A DNA stretch of 64,000 nucleotides from AP-15 sp963818695 (GCA_963818695.1 CAWFTG010000010.1:1-64000); one strand, 5' to 3'; counted from the stretch's first letter, positions 11,495-20,499 are shown. Notes: a model not told the origin generated them from the sequence alone. Translations and numbers: made by a program.

Positions 11495-12454
11495 TCAACC
11501 CAGGACCTTCATGTCCTTGACAACGCCGATCAGTTCGCGGACCGCGGCAATCGATTTGTCGAAGGCAGCCTTCTCGTCCCTGTCGAGCGAGATCTCCACG
11601 ATGCGCTCGACGCCGGCGGCGCCGATCACGACCGGAACACCGACGTAAACATCGTGCACGCCGTATTGCCCATCGAGCCACGCCGCGCAGGGCAGGACGC
11701 GTTTCTTGTCGCGGAGATAGGCTTCGGCCATTTGAATGGCCGAACTGGCGGGCGCATAAAACGCCGAGCCGGTCTTCAACAGCCCGACGATCTCGCCGCC
11801 GCCATCGCGGGTGCGCTGAACGATTTTCTCGAGCCGCTCCTGCGTCGTCCACCCCATCTTGACGAGGTCCGGCAACGGGATTCCGGCGACTGTCGAATAA
11901 CGCACCAGCGGCACCATCGTGTCGCCATGACCGCCGAGCACGAAAGCGGTGACGTCCTCGACTGAAACCTGGAACTCCTGGGCGAGGAAGTAGCGAAAGC
12001 GGGCGCTGTCCAGGATGCCGGCCATGCCCACAACAAGCTGCGGCGGGAGCCCGCAGGCCTCGCGCATGACCCATACCATGACGTCGAGCGGGTTGGTGAT
12101 CGTGATGACGAACGCCTGCGGGCAGTGCTTTTTGATCGCCTCGCCGACCGTCTTGACGATGCCGGCATTGACCCCGATCAGATCGTCGCGGCTCATCCCC
12201 GGCTTACGCGGAATGCCGGCGGTAACGATGACGACATCGGCGCCCGCGATATCGGAATAGTCGTTGGAGCCGCGGACGATCGCATCGTACCCCTCGATCG
12301 CCGACCCTTGGACGATGTCGAGCGCCTTACCCTGCGGCACGCCCTCGACGACATCGACTAGAAGAACGTCGCCGAGCTCTTTGAGCCCGGCCAGGAGCGC
12401 CAGAGTACCGCCGATCTGTCCGGCGCCGATCAGCGCGATCTTGTTGCGTGCCAT
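11495..12454 (-). CDS. mdh: Malate dehydrogenase
   Basis: This 319-residue LDH-like malate dehydrogenase interconverts malate and oxaloacetate with NAD+. It shows the Rossmann motif 'IALIGAGQIGGTLA', the Asp that selects NAD+ in 'VLLVDVVEG', the substrate Arg in 'PRKPGMSRDDL', and the catalytic His in 'VLGGHGDTMVPL'. It is the promoter-proximal gene of the mdh-sucC-sucD-sucA-sucB-lpd operon; the upstream start region at 12455-12499 is short and abuts the dienelactone hydrolase gene. Confidence 0.97.
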   Translation of the reverse strand: MARNKIALIGAGQIGGTLALLAGLKELGDVLLVDVVEGVPQGKALDIVQGSAIEGYDAIVRGSNDYSDIAGADVVIVTAGIPRKPGMSRDDLIGVNAGIVKTVGEAIKKHCPQAFVITITNPLDVMVWVMREACGLPPQLVVGMAGILDSARFRYFLAQEFQVSVEDVTAFVLGGHGDTMVPLVRYSTVAGIPLPDLVKMGWTTQERLEKIVQRTRDGGGEIVGLLKTGSAFYAPASSAIQMAEAYLRDKKRVLPCAAWLDGQYGVHDVYVGVPVVIGAAGVERIVEISLDRDEKAAFDKSIAAVRELIGVVKDMKVLG

Positions 12455-12499
12455 GCCAATCCCTTCGTGTGTGCCGGCGGCGCTCGACCTAAAGCAGAT

Positions 12500-13276
12500 C
12501 TACGCTTTCAGGTGCTTCTCGAAGAAGGCTACCACATTCCGCCAAAGCTCAACGGCCGGTCCCTCACGATAGCTCGGCCGGTAATCGGCGAGGAAGGCGT
12601 GCCCGGCGTTCTTGTAAACCTTGATCGTGACGTCCTTACCGGCCCGCTGGGCAACACTGCGCAATTCTTCGGCGTGCGCGACAGTCGGGTTCTGGTCCTC
12701 TTCGCCGAAGACCCCGAAAAGCGGGCAATGCAGGCGCTCCACCATCTTCAGGGTCGGGGTTGGTCGAGACGGTGTCGTCTCGGCATCCGGCGTCGCGCGA
12801 TCGATGAACCCGCCCCAGCAATCGACCGCCGCATCGGGTTTATCGCTGCTGCACGCGAACAGCAGGGTCTGCCGGCCGCCCGAGCAGAACCCGATTACGC
12901 CGATCTTGCCGGTCGCGCCGGGAAGTTCGTTCAGGTGATCTGCCGCCGCCTCGAGATCCTGCACCGCCTCGGCGTCCGACTTGCCAAACATGACCGGGAA
13001 GACGGTGTTGATGTCGTTAGGATCGGATGGCCCACCCTTGCGGGAATAGAGGTCGGGCGCCAAGGCGTTGTAGCCAATATTAGCGAAGCGCCGCGCGATG
13101 TCGCGGATATGCTCGACGAGCCCGAACGCCTCATGGATCACGACGATGCCGGGATAGCTCCCCGACTAACTCGGGCGGGCCAGATAGCCCTTTATCGTGT
13201 CGCCGCCGCTTTTCAGCTCGCTATTTTCGCCGCGCACGCGGCCGGGATCGGTCACTGCACCCGGGATATTCGCCAT
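12500..13276 (-). CDS. Dienelactone hydrolase family protein interrupted by an in-frame TAG
   Basis: This alpha/beta hydrolase has the DLH nucleophile motif 'GFCSGG', the acid in 'FGEEDQNP' and the catalytic His in 'GHAF'. The N terminus 'MANIPGAVTDPG...GYLARPS' begins at ATG 13276 behind a strong AAGGAGGA. It runs directly into TAG (13166-13168) and continues in the same frame with 'SGSYPGIVVIHEAFGL'. There is no frameshift, only one stop codon where a Glu/Gln-type codon would fit. Either it is a recent pseudogene or a base-call error. DLH relatives hydrolyse dienelactones or other esters; the substrate here is unknown. Confidence 0.75.
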
Positions 13277-13399
13277 GCGATCCTCCTTCAACGAGACCAG
13301 GAAGTTAACACCAATCTTCGGGCAACGTGAAGGCGGCCCTCGCCGGTTGCCGGGAAATGAGGGTATGATAACCGACCTGTCTTTGGGAGGAGGTGGAAC

Positions 13400-13849
13400 A
13401 TGACGATCGAGCAGACCGCATTGAAGGAAAAGCCCACCCAGAGCCTGTCCCCGATGAAACTTGCTGTAACGAGCGCGAAGCATCCTGAGTTCGTGAAGGG
13501 TCGGCGCGACTTCTTCAAATACCGCGACCTCGGCGTCACCAAGGCGACCGACGGGTGGATGCGGGCGCAGGTGACGTCGGCCCTCACCGGAATGACCGAG
13601 CCGACCGGCTGGCATTACCATGTGTGCGAGGGCCAGTTCGTCTACACGTTAAAGGGCTGGGTCGAGCTGGAATTCGAGGACGGCACGCAATGCCGCCTGG
13701 AAGCTGGCGATTCCGTGTTCATCCCGGGCGGCATGCTGCATCAAGAGACCCGCACCTCGGACGATCTCGAGATCCTCGAAGTCTCGGTGCCGGCGGATAT
13801 GGGGACCGTCCCGGTCGACCCGCCGGAGCGGCGCGCGAACGGCGGCTGA
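13400..13849 (+). CDS. Cupin-domain protein
   Basis: This 149-residue single cupin has motif 1 around 'GWHYHVCEGQFVYTLKGWVE' and motif 2 around 'GDSVFIPGGMLHQE', giving metal-binding His and Glu residues on the beta barrel. A GGAGG lies 8 bases before ATG 13400. It is divergent from the dienelactone hydrolase gene, so the 123-bp gap probably carries both promoters. No reaction can be assigned from sequence; small cupins include dioxygenases, isomerases and storage or sensor proteins. Confidence 0.8.
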   Translation: MTIEQTALKEKPTQSLSPMKLAVTSAKHPEFVKGRRDFFKYRDLGVTKATDGWMRAQVTSALTGMTEPTGWHYHVCEGQFVYTLKGWVELEFEDGTQCRLEAGDSVFIPGGMLHQETRTSDDLEILEVSVPADMGTVPVDPPERRANGG

Positions 13850-13901
13850 AGCCGGCAAACCCCTTGCAGGGTGCCACGGATCGCTTATCATCCGCGGCTG
13901 C

Positions 13902-13975
13902 GCGGGTGTAGCTCAATGGCAGAGCAGGAGCTTCCCAAGCTTCTGACGGGGGTTCGATTCCCCTCACCCGCTCCA
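13902..13975 (+). tRNA. tRNA-Gly (anticodon CCC)
   Basis: The cloverleaf closes well. The acceptor stem is GCGGGTG/CACCCGC, the D arm GCTC...GAGC, and the anticodon stem GGAGC/GCTTC around the loop TTCCCAA, with anticodon CCC at 13934-13936. The T arm is GGGGG-TTCGATT-CCCCT. Discriminator T and CCA are encoded (13972-13975). It reads GGG codons. Confidence 0.95.
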
Positions 13976-13979
13976 TGCG

Positions 13980-14783
13980 CTAATGCCGCGCCCAGCGGTT
14001 ACCAACCAGCTCGTAACGAGCGGTTTCGGCATCTTCGAAATCTTTCCTGGCAAAGATGCGGATGGTGCAGGTCACGGCGGCGGGTGCGAGACGGAGCAGG
14101 TTGTAGGAATTTGGCTCGCCGCGGAGCCGGGTCGAGATTGCGGTGCCGGCTTGAACGAAGAGGATGGAGCCGTCGCTGACGAGATCGCTGCCCGGCAAGT
14201 CGCCGCTGAAGGCGCGGTGGTAGTGCCCTGACAGCACCAGCCGGACCCCCGCCTCGGTCAGGACTTTGCGCGCCATCGCGGCGCGCCGGACCGGGGCGAG
14301 ATCGCCCGCCGTTGTGGGTACCCCCAGAGGATGATGTATCGCCAAGATCCTCAGCCGGTTCGCCGGGACTTGCGCGAACACTGATTTGATCGCGGCTGCC
14401 TGCCTGTATGAAATGCGTCCGTTCGAAAACGCTGCCGAACGTGCGGTGTTGAGGCCCAAAAGCGCGATCTCTGCGTCGGCATAAAAGGGCTGCAGCTCGG
14501 CGCAGATATAGCGGCGGTAGCGGGCGAGCCGCCCGACGAAGCGCTGGATGATGTCGTAGAGCGGGACGTCGTGATTGCCCGGTATGACTATGACGGGCCG
14601 GGGCAATTTTTCGAGAAATGCGCGGGCGGCGGCGAACTGGCTGTGACGCGCGCGCTGCGTCAGATCGCCGGTGACGACGACGAGGGCCGGCCGGACCTCC
14701 GATAGGTCGGCGAGCAAGCGCTCGGCCGCGGTCTCGTCATGCCGCCCGAAATGCAGGTCAGAGATATGGGCGATTGTCCTCAC
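13980..14783 (-). CDS. Calcineurin-like metallophosphoesterase
   Basis: This 267-residue protein has all five metal-binding blocks of the family: 'HISDLHFG' (D-x-H), 'VVTGDLTQ', 'PGNHDVPL', 'AIHHPLG' and 'SGHYHRA'. Related proteins are cyclic-nucleotide phosphodiesterases (CpdA) or UDP-sugar/lipid pyrophosphatases. Its start overlaps the stop of the upstream lipid-kinase gene by 4 bp, and that pairing suggests a role in lipid or phospholipid metabolism (inference). Confidence 0.88.
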   Translation of the reverse strand: MRTIAHISDLHFGRHDETAAERLLADLSEVRPALVVVTGDLTQRARHSQFAAARAFLEKLPRPVIVIPGNHDVPLYDIIQRFVGRLARYRRYICAELQPFYADAEIALLGLNTARSAAFSNGRISYRQAAAIKSVFAQVPANRLRILAIHHPLGVPTTAGDLAPVRRAAMARKVLTEAGVRLVLSGHYHRAFSGDLPGSDLVSDGSILFVQAGTAISTRLRGEPNSYNLLRLAPAAVTCTIRIFARKDFEDAETARYELVGNRWARH

Positions 14784-15712
14784 GAACCGGCCGGCTTGGG
14801 GACGATCACGCGCAACGCCCGCGGTCGGATGCAGTAATGCAGCGGGGTACGTAAGACCAGCGACTCGCCGTCGAGCGCCACGCGCAGGCGCCGCCGGTGC
14901 GCTGTTATGTCAACCGAAGTCAAGCGCGCCAAAGCAAAGTCGCGGTTTGGTTCGAGGCGGCCGAGGAAAGCGCGGAGCGCCAGCCGCAGCAGTGCCAAAC
15001 GCCCCTCTCTGTGCGGCATGCAGAGACACAGTTCACCCTTGTCCAACCGCGCCCGCCTGGCGCTCGCGAACGGGTCGAGCTCATACATGTTGTTCGCAAT
15101 GAAGAGGCAGGTCGTCCGGCGCTGGGCTTCCCAGCCGGGAGCGAGCACGCGGACCCTGGCACGCGGCAGCCGCCACAAGACGCGGCATAGAGCAAACGCC
15201 GCGGCAACCCACCGGGCGGGACCATGCCGGCGGTACCGGTCGCGCTCGGCGACCAGGTGCGGATAGATCCCGAGGGATGAATTGTTTACGAACACGTGCC
15301 CGTTTACCTCGCCGACATCGACAACTCCGACCCGGCCGGAAGCGACAACCCGCACCGCCATTTCGACGTCGAGCGGCAGCCCGAGATCCCGCGCGAAATG
15401 ATTGAGGGTGCCGAGCGGCAGAATACCCATCGGGACCTCAGAGGCGGCGAGCGCCGAAGCGGCGGCTCGTACGCTGCCGTCGCCGCCGCCCACAACGACC
15501 ACCTCGAAGCGCTGCCTCCCGCATGCATCGCGGCGGGCCATCTCGCATTTAATACGGCCTTCTATTTCGCTGCCTGGCACGACCGCGATCGTCGCGGCAA
15601 TTCGGTTAGCTATATAGGCAGCTGCAACCCGTTCCGTTCCGCTCTCGATCCCGAGTTTCGCAAGAGTGCCGCTGCGGGGGTTCAGCACGACCAATGCCCT
15701 CATCCTGGTCAA
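14780..15712 (-). CDS. Diacylglycerol kinase family lipid kinase
   Basis: This 310-residue DagK/LCB5-type kinase begins 'RALVVLNPRSGTLAK'. Its nucleotide-binding 'VVVGGGDGSVRAA' and 'GILPLGTLNHFARDLGLP' are the signature. Family members phosphorylate diacylglycerol, sphingoid bases or undecaprenol on the inner membrane face. The C-terminal half ('LRVALDGESLVLRTPLHYCIRP') fits the second domain, so the protein is complete. It forms a two-gene operon with the metallophosphoesterase. Confidence 0.88.
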   Translation of the reverse strand: MTRMRALVVLNPRSGTLAKLGIESGTERVAAAYIANRIAATIAVVPGSEIEGRIKCEMARRDACGRQRFEVVVVGGGDGSVRAAASALAASEVPMGILPLGTLNHFARDLGLPLDVEMAVRVVASGRVGVVDVGEVNGHVFVNNSSLGIYPHLVAERDRYRRHGPARWVAAAFALCRVLWRLPRARVRVLAPGWEAQRRTTCLFIANNMYELDPFASARRARLDKGELCLCMPHREGRLALLRLALRAFLGRLEPNRDFALARLTSVDITAHRRRLRVALDGESLVLRTPLHYCIRPRALRVIVPKPAGS

Positions 15713-15739
15713 ACGAGGAGGAGGGTGGCGTCGCTCCCG

Positions 15740-16321
15740 CTATTGCGGCAGCGCGTAGCCGATCGCGCTCTCGATCTCGATCGTCCGCTGCACGGCGGGG
15801 CGCGCCATCATGCGCTCGTAATGGGCCGAGAGATCGGGGAAGTCGCCGGGGTTCGGCTTCAATGCATCCACAAAACGCCAATAGAGCCGAAAGAGATGGA
15901 TATCGGCGATCGAATAGCGCTCGACTGCCCATTCCCTGCCGCCCAGACGTCGCTCGGCGATGCCGAACACCTCGCGCCAGCGCTCAGGACCGATCCGCCG
16001 GGCCGGGTGGATCGTTGAGGCGATGAACGACATCCACGATATCGCCTGCGCCTCGGCTTCGAGGCCGCCTGAGGGCCAGAGCCCGGCCTCGGGAAATCGC
16101 TTGGCAAGATAATAGAGGATCGCCGCGACTTCGGTCATCGGCCGGTTGTCGATGAGCAGGGTCGGCACTTTGGCTTCCGGGTTGACCGCAAGGTATTCGG
16201 GTTTTTGCTGCTCACCCCTGGCGAGCGACACCAGCCGGCGCTCGAAATCGGCGCCCATCTCGTGGAGCGCAATGTGCACGGCCATCGAGCTCGATCCGGG
16301 TGAGAAATATAGCGTCAGCAT
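15740..16321 (-). CDS. Glutathione S-transferase family protein
   Basis: This 193-residue GST has a thioredoxin-like N-terminal domain ('MLTLYFSPGSSSMAVHIALHE', 'NPEAKVPTLLIDNRPMTE' with the cis-Pro and Glu/Ser that hold glutathione) and an all-helical C-terminal domain ('WAVERYSIADIHLF'). ATG 16321 was chosen because AGAGGA precedes it and the first strand starts there. The closest type is bacterial beta/theta-like GSTs used in detoxification; the substrate is unknown. Confidence 0.9.
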   Translation of the reverse strand: MLTLYFSPGSSSMAVHIALHEMGADFERRLVSLARGEQQKPEYLAVNPEAKVPTLLIDNRPMTEVAAILYYLAKRFPEAGLWPSGGLEAEAQAISWMSFIASTIHPARRIGPERWREVFGIAERRLGGREWAVERYSIADIHLFRLYWRFVDALKPNPGDFPDLSAHYERMMARPAVQRTIEIESAIGYALPQ

Positions 16322-16349
16322 GTGTGGTCCTCTTTGAGTGTCGCCCGGA

Positions 16350-16936
16350 TCAGCTTGCAACAGCTCCCGTCGTCAGCTTCATGAACCCATCCATCGCCGC
16401 GGGGTCGGTCAGCGCAATACCGCGACGGTGTCGTTCTCCGGATCGATCCAAGTCAAAATACCGCCGGCGCGCGCGGGCGTAATAGCTCTCATGCGAGGCG
16501 CCCGGATAGAGCGCGCGGCCGGTGTTTAGCCACCACAGATACCCGTAATTGGCGTCCGTCGCCCCCTCGTCGCGGGCCTGTGCAATGGTGGGGAAATCCG
16601 CCGGATCACCCGCAGCCAAACAGCGCCGCATCGCCGTTTCGCCCGATTCGAGCAGATGGAAAAACGGGCTGTTGCGCCAATTCTCGGCGGCCGCGCCTTC
16701 ATTGGTCCGGCCGTAGTCCACGGCCTCGGCAACCTCGGGCGTATCCGAACGCCAGCGGAAAGCGCGGCCCTCATGAATCGGGTGAAGGGTGTCGAGGATA
16801 ACTATGGCGCGTGCCAACGGAACGCCGGCTTCTGCCACTCGCCGGCAAATCCGGCCATCAGCTCGGTTTCGCTGCGGCCGATAAGACCGGCCTCAGTCAC
16901 CCAGCGGGCGAGCTCGTTAAAAGCCGTCTCGTTCAT
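16350..16936 (-). pseudogene. Chimeric remnant: class III adenylate cyclase N-terminus joined to a beta-lactamase-family C-terminus
   Basis: From ATG 16936 the first ~125 codons match the N-terminal region of alphaproteobacterial class III adenylate cyclases ('ELARWVTEAGLIGRSETEL', 'LDTLHPIHEGRAFRWRSD', 'RTNEGAAAENWRNSPFFHLL'). After 'ARDEGATD' the sequence switches to the C-terminal end of a serine beta-lactamase-like hydrolase ('NYGYLWWLNTGRALYPGA', then 'GGILTWIDPENDTVAVLR' once indels near 16470 and 16410 are corrected). A further -1 shift lies near 16843. Neither catalytic domain is present. It looks like a deletion fusion or a local misassembly. Confidence 0.65.
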
Positions 16937-17573
16937 ATCCAAGTTCTCTCCGCGGGCGACTGGGCCGCAGCAGATGATCGTGGTCGGGAGCGTAAAGCCG
17001 GCTCTCGGGGGCCTCTGTATCGCCGAGAGCATGTCCGACCAGGACCAAGGCGGTCCGGGTGATGCCGGCCTGTTTTACTTTGTCGCGGATATCGGCGAGA
17101 GTGCCGCGGATCAGGCATTCGTCCGGCCAGCTGACCCGGTAGGCGACCACTACGGCACAATCCGGCCCGTAATGCGGCGTCAGCGCACGCACGACGCGGG
17201 CGAGATTGTTCACCGACAAATGAATTGCCAAGGTCGCGCCGCTCGCGCCTAGCCGTTCCAGGGCTTCGCGCTCGGGCATCGGCGAGGAGCGTGTCGCGGT
17301 GCGCGTCAGGATCACGGTCTGCACGATTTCCGGCAAGGTCAGCTCGCGGCCGAGCGCGGCCGCCGCTGCCGCAAAAGACGGCACCCCAGGCGTCACGTCG
17401 AACGGGATGCCGAGCCCGTCGAGCCGCCGCATTTGCTCGGCGATCGCGCCATATAGCGACGGGTCGCCGGAATGCAGCCGGGCGACATCGACCCCGCGGC
17501 CGTCGGCGTCGGCGAAATGGCCGACGATCTCGTCGAGGATCGAGAGATAGCTCTTGGCGACGCTGAAGGTCAT
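16917..17573 (-). CDS. cobM: Precorrin-4 C11-methyltransferase, N-terminally truncated
   Basis: 'DVARLHSGDPSLYGAI', 'GLGIPFDVTPGVPSFAAAAAALG', 'IVQTVILTRTATRSSPMP' and 'VVAYRVSWPDECLIRGTLADIRDKV' are strongly CobM-like. CobM methylates C11 of precorrin-4 in aerobic cobalamin synthesis. The first ~57 residues, including the 'GAGPG' SAM-binding loop, are absent: the frame begins at 'MTFSVAKSYLSILDEIVGHF', and the 250 bp upstream encode nothing similar in any frame. No other cob genes are nearby. It is probably non-functional. Confidence 0.8.
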   Translation of the reverse strand: MTFSVAKSYLSILDEIVGHFADADGRGVDVARLHSGDPSLYGAIAEQMRRLDGLGIPFDVTPGVPSFAAAAAALGRELTLPEIVQTVILTRTATRSSPMPEREALERLGASGATLAIHLSVNNLARVVRALTPHYGPDCAVVVAYRVSWPDECLIRGTLADIRDKVKQAGITRTALVLVGHALGDTEAPESRLYAPDHDHLLRPSRPRRELGYERDGF

Positions 17574-17830
17574 GTCTCCTGTTCACTCGCGTGCCGCGCG
17601 CCGGCGGCCATGGCGTTGGCGTCCAGCCCGGTTCGCCCGTGTCGCGCGCTTCCAGAGAGCCGGATGGGGCGGCGGGAAATAGGTCATCGGCGCTCGGTCT
17701 CGCTCACCGGGGTTGATTTTCCAGTCATCGGCACGACCTCGTAACGAAGCGCAGCTGCGCTGCTATGTACTGGCAATTCGGCGGGAGAGCTTGGTAGACT
17801 AGCCTCCGCCATCGCTCCGAGGTCGTCGCA

Positions 17831-18091
17831 ATGGGTTCCTTCAGCTTGATGCATTGGATCGTGGTCTTGGCCATCATCCTAATTCTGTTCGGTGCCGGAA
17901 AGCTGCCGCGTGTAATGGGCGATTTCGCAAAGGGCATCAAGGCATTCAAGGCCGGAATGAAGGACGAGGAGGAAGAAGCCGAAGCAACGGCGCCGCCGGC
18001 CCAGGTTCCGCCACCCGCCGCTGCGAAGGCTGCCGCGGCTCCGGCCGCCAGCGTCGCGGATCGCGCACGCGAGCCCGCCAAGACTGTATAG
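17831..18091 (+). CDS. tatA: Sec-independent protein translocase subunit TatA
   Basis: This 86-residue protein has one N-terminal membrane helix ('LMHWIVVLAIILILFGAGKLP'-type, residues 6-26), the conserved F-G hinge, an amphipathic helix ('VMGDFAKGIKAFKAGMKDE') and an acidic then Ala/Pro-rich tail. It forms the protein-conducting pore of the Tat system. tatB and tatC are not adjacent, so either this is a stand-alone tatA or the rest lies elsewhere. Confidence 0.92.
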   Translation: MGSFSLMHWIVVLAIILILFGAGKLPRVMGDFAKGIKAFKAGMKDEEEEAEATAPPAQVPPPAAAKAAAAPAASVADRAREPAKTV

Positions 18092-18097
18092 GTTCGA

Positions 18098-18515
18098 TTG
18101 TTGGGCGATGCGGCGGCGCGCGGCCGCATCCTGCCTGTTCCTAACGATAGAGTGGAAATCCGTACGAGCCCCGAGCGCGGCCGTGGGGTGTTCGCCCGCC
18201 AACCGATCGGCCCGGGAGAGTTGATCGAGGCGGCACCGGTGATCATTTTGCCGGCTGCGGACTGTCCGACACTCGATCGGACGATCATCTACGACTACTA
18301 CTTTCATTGGGACGGCGACCCGGACGGGGAAGGTCGCGGCGCCCTCGGGCTCGGTCTCGTCACCTTGTGCAACCATTCCAGCCGCCCGCTTGCCCGAGTT
18401 CGACCGCAATCATGCCCGGCTCACCCTGGACCTCATCGCGATCGCGCGGATCGAACCCGGCGAGGAGGTCACGATCGACTACGGTTGCACCTTATGGTTC
18501 GCGCTGCGGGAGTAA
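18098..18515 (+). CDS. SET-domain protein (frameshifted)
   Basis: Residues from 'VEIRTSPERGRGVFARQPIGPGELI' onward are a SET lysine-methyltransferase fold. 'LCNHSSRP' is the N-H-S motif, and the C-terminal 'EPGEEVTIDYG' completes it in another frame. One extra T near 18394 separates them; removing it gives 'NHSSRPLPEFDRNHARLTLDL'. The most family-like start is GTG 18152, but TTG 18098 opens the frame 7 bp after tatA. Bacterial SET proteins of this small size are poorly characterised. Confidence 0.7.
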
Positions 18516-18519
18516 CGCC

Positions 18520-19571
18520 CGGGAGCGGCTGATCGGGTCGGTCCGCCCGGTCGAAGCCTGCGAGGAAGCTCGGCAGGAAGGTCTCCATTCCTTGGCCGGC
18601 GGCGTTGGCGGCGGAACGAGGCCGGCAACGTAGCCCGCTGATATGAAGGGCGCGATGAGGTCGGGGTCACATGACAGCACGTGAACCGGTACGGTGCATT
18701 GGTGGAGCTCACCGCCGACGATGGCCGGCGGCTCATGGTCGCCGAGCAGGATGACGAGCCCGTTGCCCGTAGATGTTTGGCGAGCCAATCGGCGAGCACC
18801 GCAAAGTCATATGAGCGAAACTCCGGCGTGTTGAAAACCGCCGTGCCGTAGGATTCGAGGTACACGTCGCCTCGCTTAAGGCCCGTAAGATTGCTGCCGG
18901 GAGGACCCGAGGACGCGAGCGTCGCCGGTAACGGCACCCGGCCTCTGCCTCCGCCCGCCCGCCGCGTTCGAAGGCCGCGGCATGCCGGTGCCGAGGTCGG
19001 TCGCGAGCGGGCGCCGTTCGGTGGGCAAGAACGATGTGACGTCGAGCGCGATGCCCAGCAAGACCGCAGCGCCGATGGCATTCCGCCGGTCGGCAAGGCT
19101 GGCCAGAACCCGGCGCCATATCCAATAGGCGCCCGCGATCAACAACGAGACCGCGGCAACGAGCAGGCCCGCCGCAACCGAGGCGCTCCTCAGGCCTGCC
19201 GAGTCGCGGGCCAAGCCGAAAAGCGACGGGAGATGCTGGAGATCCCAGTAGAGGTTGAGGTCGCGGCCGAGCAAGCTCGGAGTTGCGGCATCGGCAAGGT
19301 TGAGCACGGCCGCCCCGACCACGAGCAGAGCCAGCAGGAAGGCAAAGCCGCGTCGGGCAGCAAGACGCGGACTGGCCAGGGCCGCCATCGCGATCAGAAA
19401 GAGGATGCCTGCCAGCTCAGCAGAGGGGCGTCACTCTGCGGCGAGACGGTGCGTCACGGGGGCGCGCGCTGGTAGGAAAAGAGCGGCGAGCAGCCCTACC
19501 TCGAGGACAGCTGTAAGTATCGCCCTGATCCGCGCTCGGGGCGGTGCAAGCTGCGGTGGGGCTGGCGTCAT
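18520..19571 (-). pseudogene. Membrane sulfatase-like hydrolase, internally deleted and broken
   Basis: From ATG 19571 the frame encodes membrane helices ('ILTAVLEVGLLAALFLPA', 'GFAFLLALLVVGAAVLNLADA', 'VAAGLLVAAVSLLIAGAYWIW'), interrupted by an in-frame TGA at 19431-19433. Later segments in other frames match the sulfatase/alkaline-phosphatase fold: 'GLKRGDVYLESYGTAVFN', 'YDFAVLADWLAKHL' and 'LVILLGDHEPPAIVGGE'. Between 'NTPEF' and 'SYDFAVL' about 150-200 residues of the usual catalytic domain are missing. Several frameshifts plus the deletion make this a dead gene unless the region is misassembled. Confidence 0.65.
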
Positions 19572-19636
19572 CGGGCACCACGGTCTATGTCATCATCAGG
19601 ATGAGTAGAAATCCACGCGCGAGGGAAATAATCGGG

Positions 19637-20485
19637 ATGCGGCGTTTCGAGGGCACAGATAGTTACGTCGCGACGCAGGATCTTCGTGTCGCAGTCAACG
19701 CCGCTATCGCTCTCGAGCGCCCGCTTCTCGTCAAAGGCGAGCCCGGTACCGGCAAAACCATCCTCGCCCATGAGATCGCCCACGGCATCGGCAAGGAGCT
19801 GATCACCTGGCATATCAAGTCGACCACCAAGGCCCAGCAGGGACTTTACGAATATGACGCGGTCTCCCGCCTGCGTGACGGCCAGCTCGGCGACGAGCGC
19901 GTTCACGACATCGCCAACTATATTGTCCCGGGCAAGCTGTGGGAGGCATTCGAGGCCGCTGAGGCTCCAGTCCTTCTGATCGACGAGATCGACAAGGCAG
20001 ATATCGAGTTTCCCAACGATCTGCTCCTCGAGCTCGATCGCATGGAATTTTATGTCTACGAGACGCGCCGCACCATTCGAGCCCGGCATCGCCCAATCGT
20101 CGTCATCACCTCCAATAACGAGAAGGAGCTGCCGGACGCCTTTCTCCGCCGCTGTTTCTTCCACTACATTCGTTTCCCCGACCGCGCGACGATGCAGCAG
20201 ATCATCGACGTGCATTTTCCCAATCTTAAGCACGAACTGCTGCGCGAGGCTTTGACGATCTTTTACGATATCCGCGAGGTGCCGGGATTGAAGAAAAAAC
20301 CCTCGACCTCCGAGCTTCTCGACTGGATCAAGCTGTTGCTGGTCGAAGACGTCTCGCCCGATGTATTGCGCACCCGCGACCCGGCCAAGTTGGTCCCGCC
20401 GTTGCACGGTGCTCTGTTGAAGAATGAACAAGACGTTCACCTGTTCGAGCGCCTCGCGTTCCTGCACCGCCGCGAACGCGGTTGA
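19637..20485 (+). CDS. MoxR-type AAA+ ATPase
   Basis: This 282-residue ATPase has Walker A 'GEPGTGKT', Walker B 'VLLIDEIDKAD', sensor 1 'VVITSNNEKELPDAFLRRC' and the insert typical of the MoxR/CoxD group. MoxR ATPases act as chaperones that insert metals or mature enzyme complexes together with a VWA partner. The VWA gene lies 147 bp downstream, so the pair is likely an operon. ATG 19637 was chosen because conserved sequence (MRRFEGTDSYV) begins there; the longer upstream frame is antisense to the sulfatase remnant. Confidence 0.92.
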   Translation: MRRFEGTDSYVATQDLRVAVNAAIALERPLLVKGEPGTGKTILAHEIAHGIGKELITWHIKSTTKAQQGLYEYDAVSRLRDGQLGDERVHDIANYIVPGKLWEAFEAAEAPVLLIDEIDKADIEFPNDLLLELDRMEFYVYETRRTIRARHRPIVVITSNNEKELPDAFLRRCFFHYIRFPDRATMQQIIDVHFPNLKHELLREALTIFYDIREVPGLKKKPSTSELLDWIKLLLVEDVSPDVLRTRDPAKLVPPLHGALLKNEQDVHLFERLAFLHRRERG

Positions 20486-20499
20486 GCCAATGGCCTGCT

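Noticed and set aside
13166..13168. Stop-codon recoding (TAG/TGA) to explain the interrupted hydrolase and sulfatase
   Set aside because: TAG and TGA end many intact genes here (hpnG, sufT, shc, sufB), so reassignment is not supported; error or mutation is simpler.
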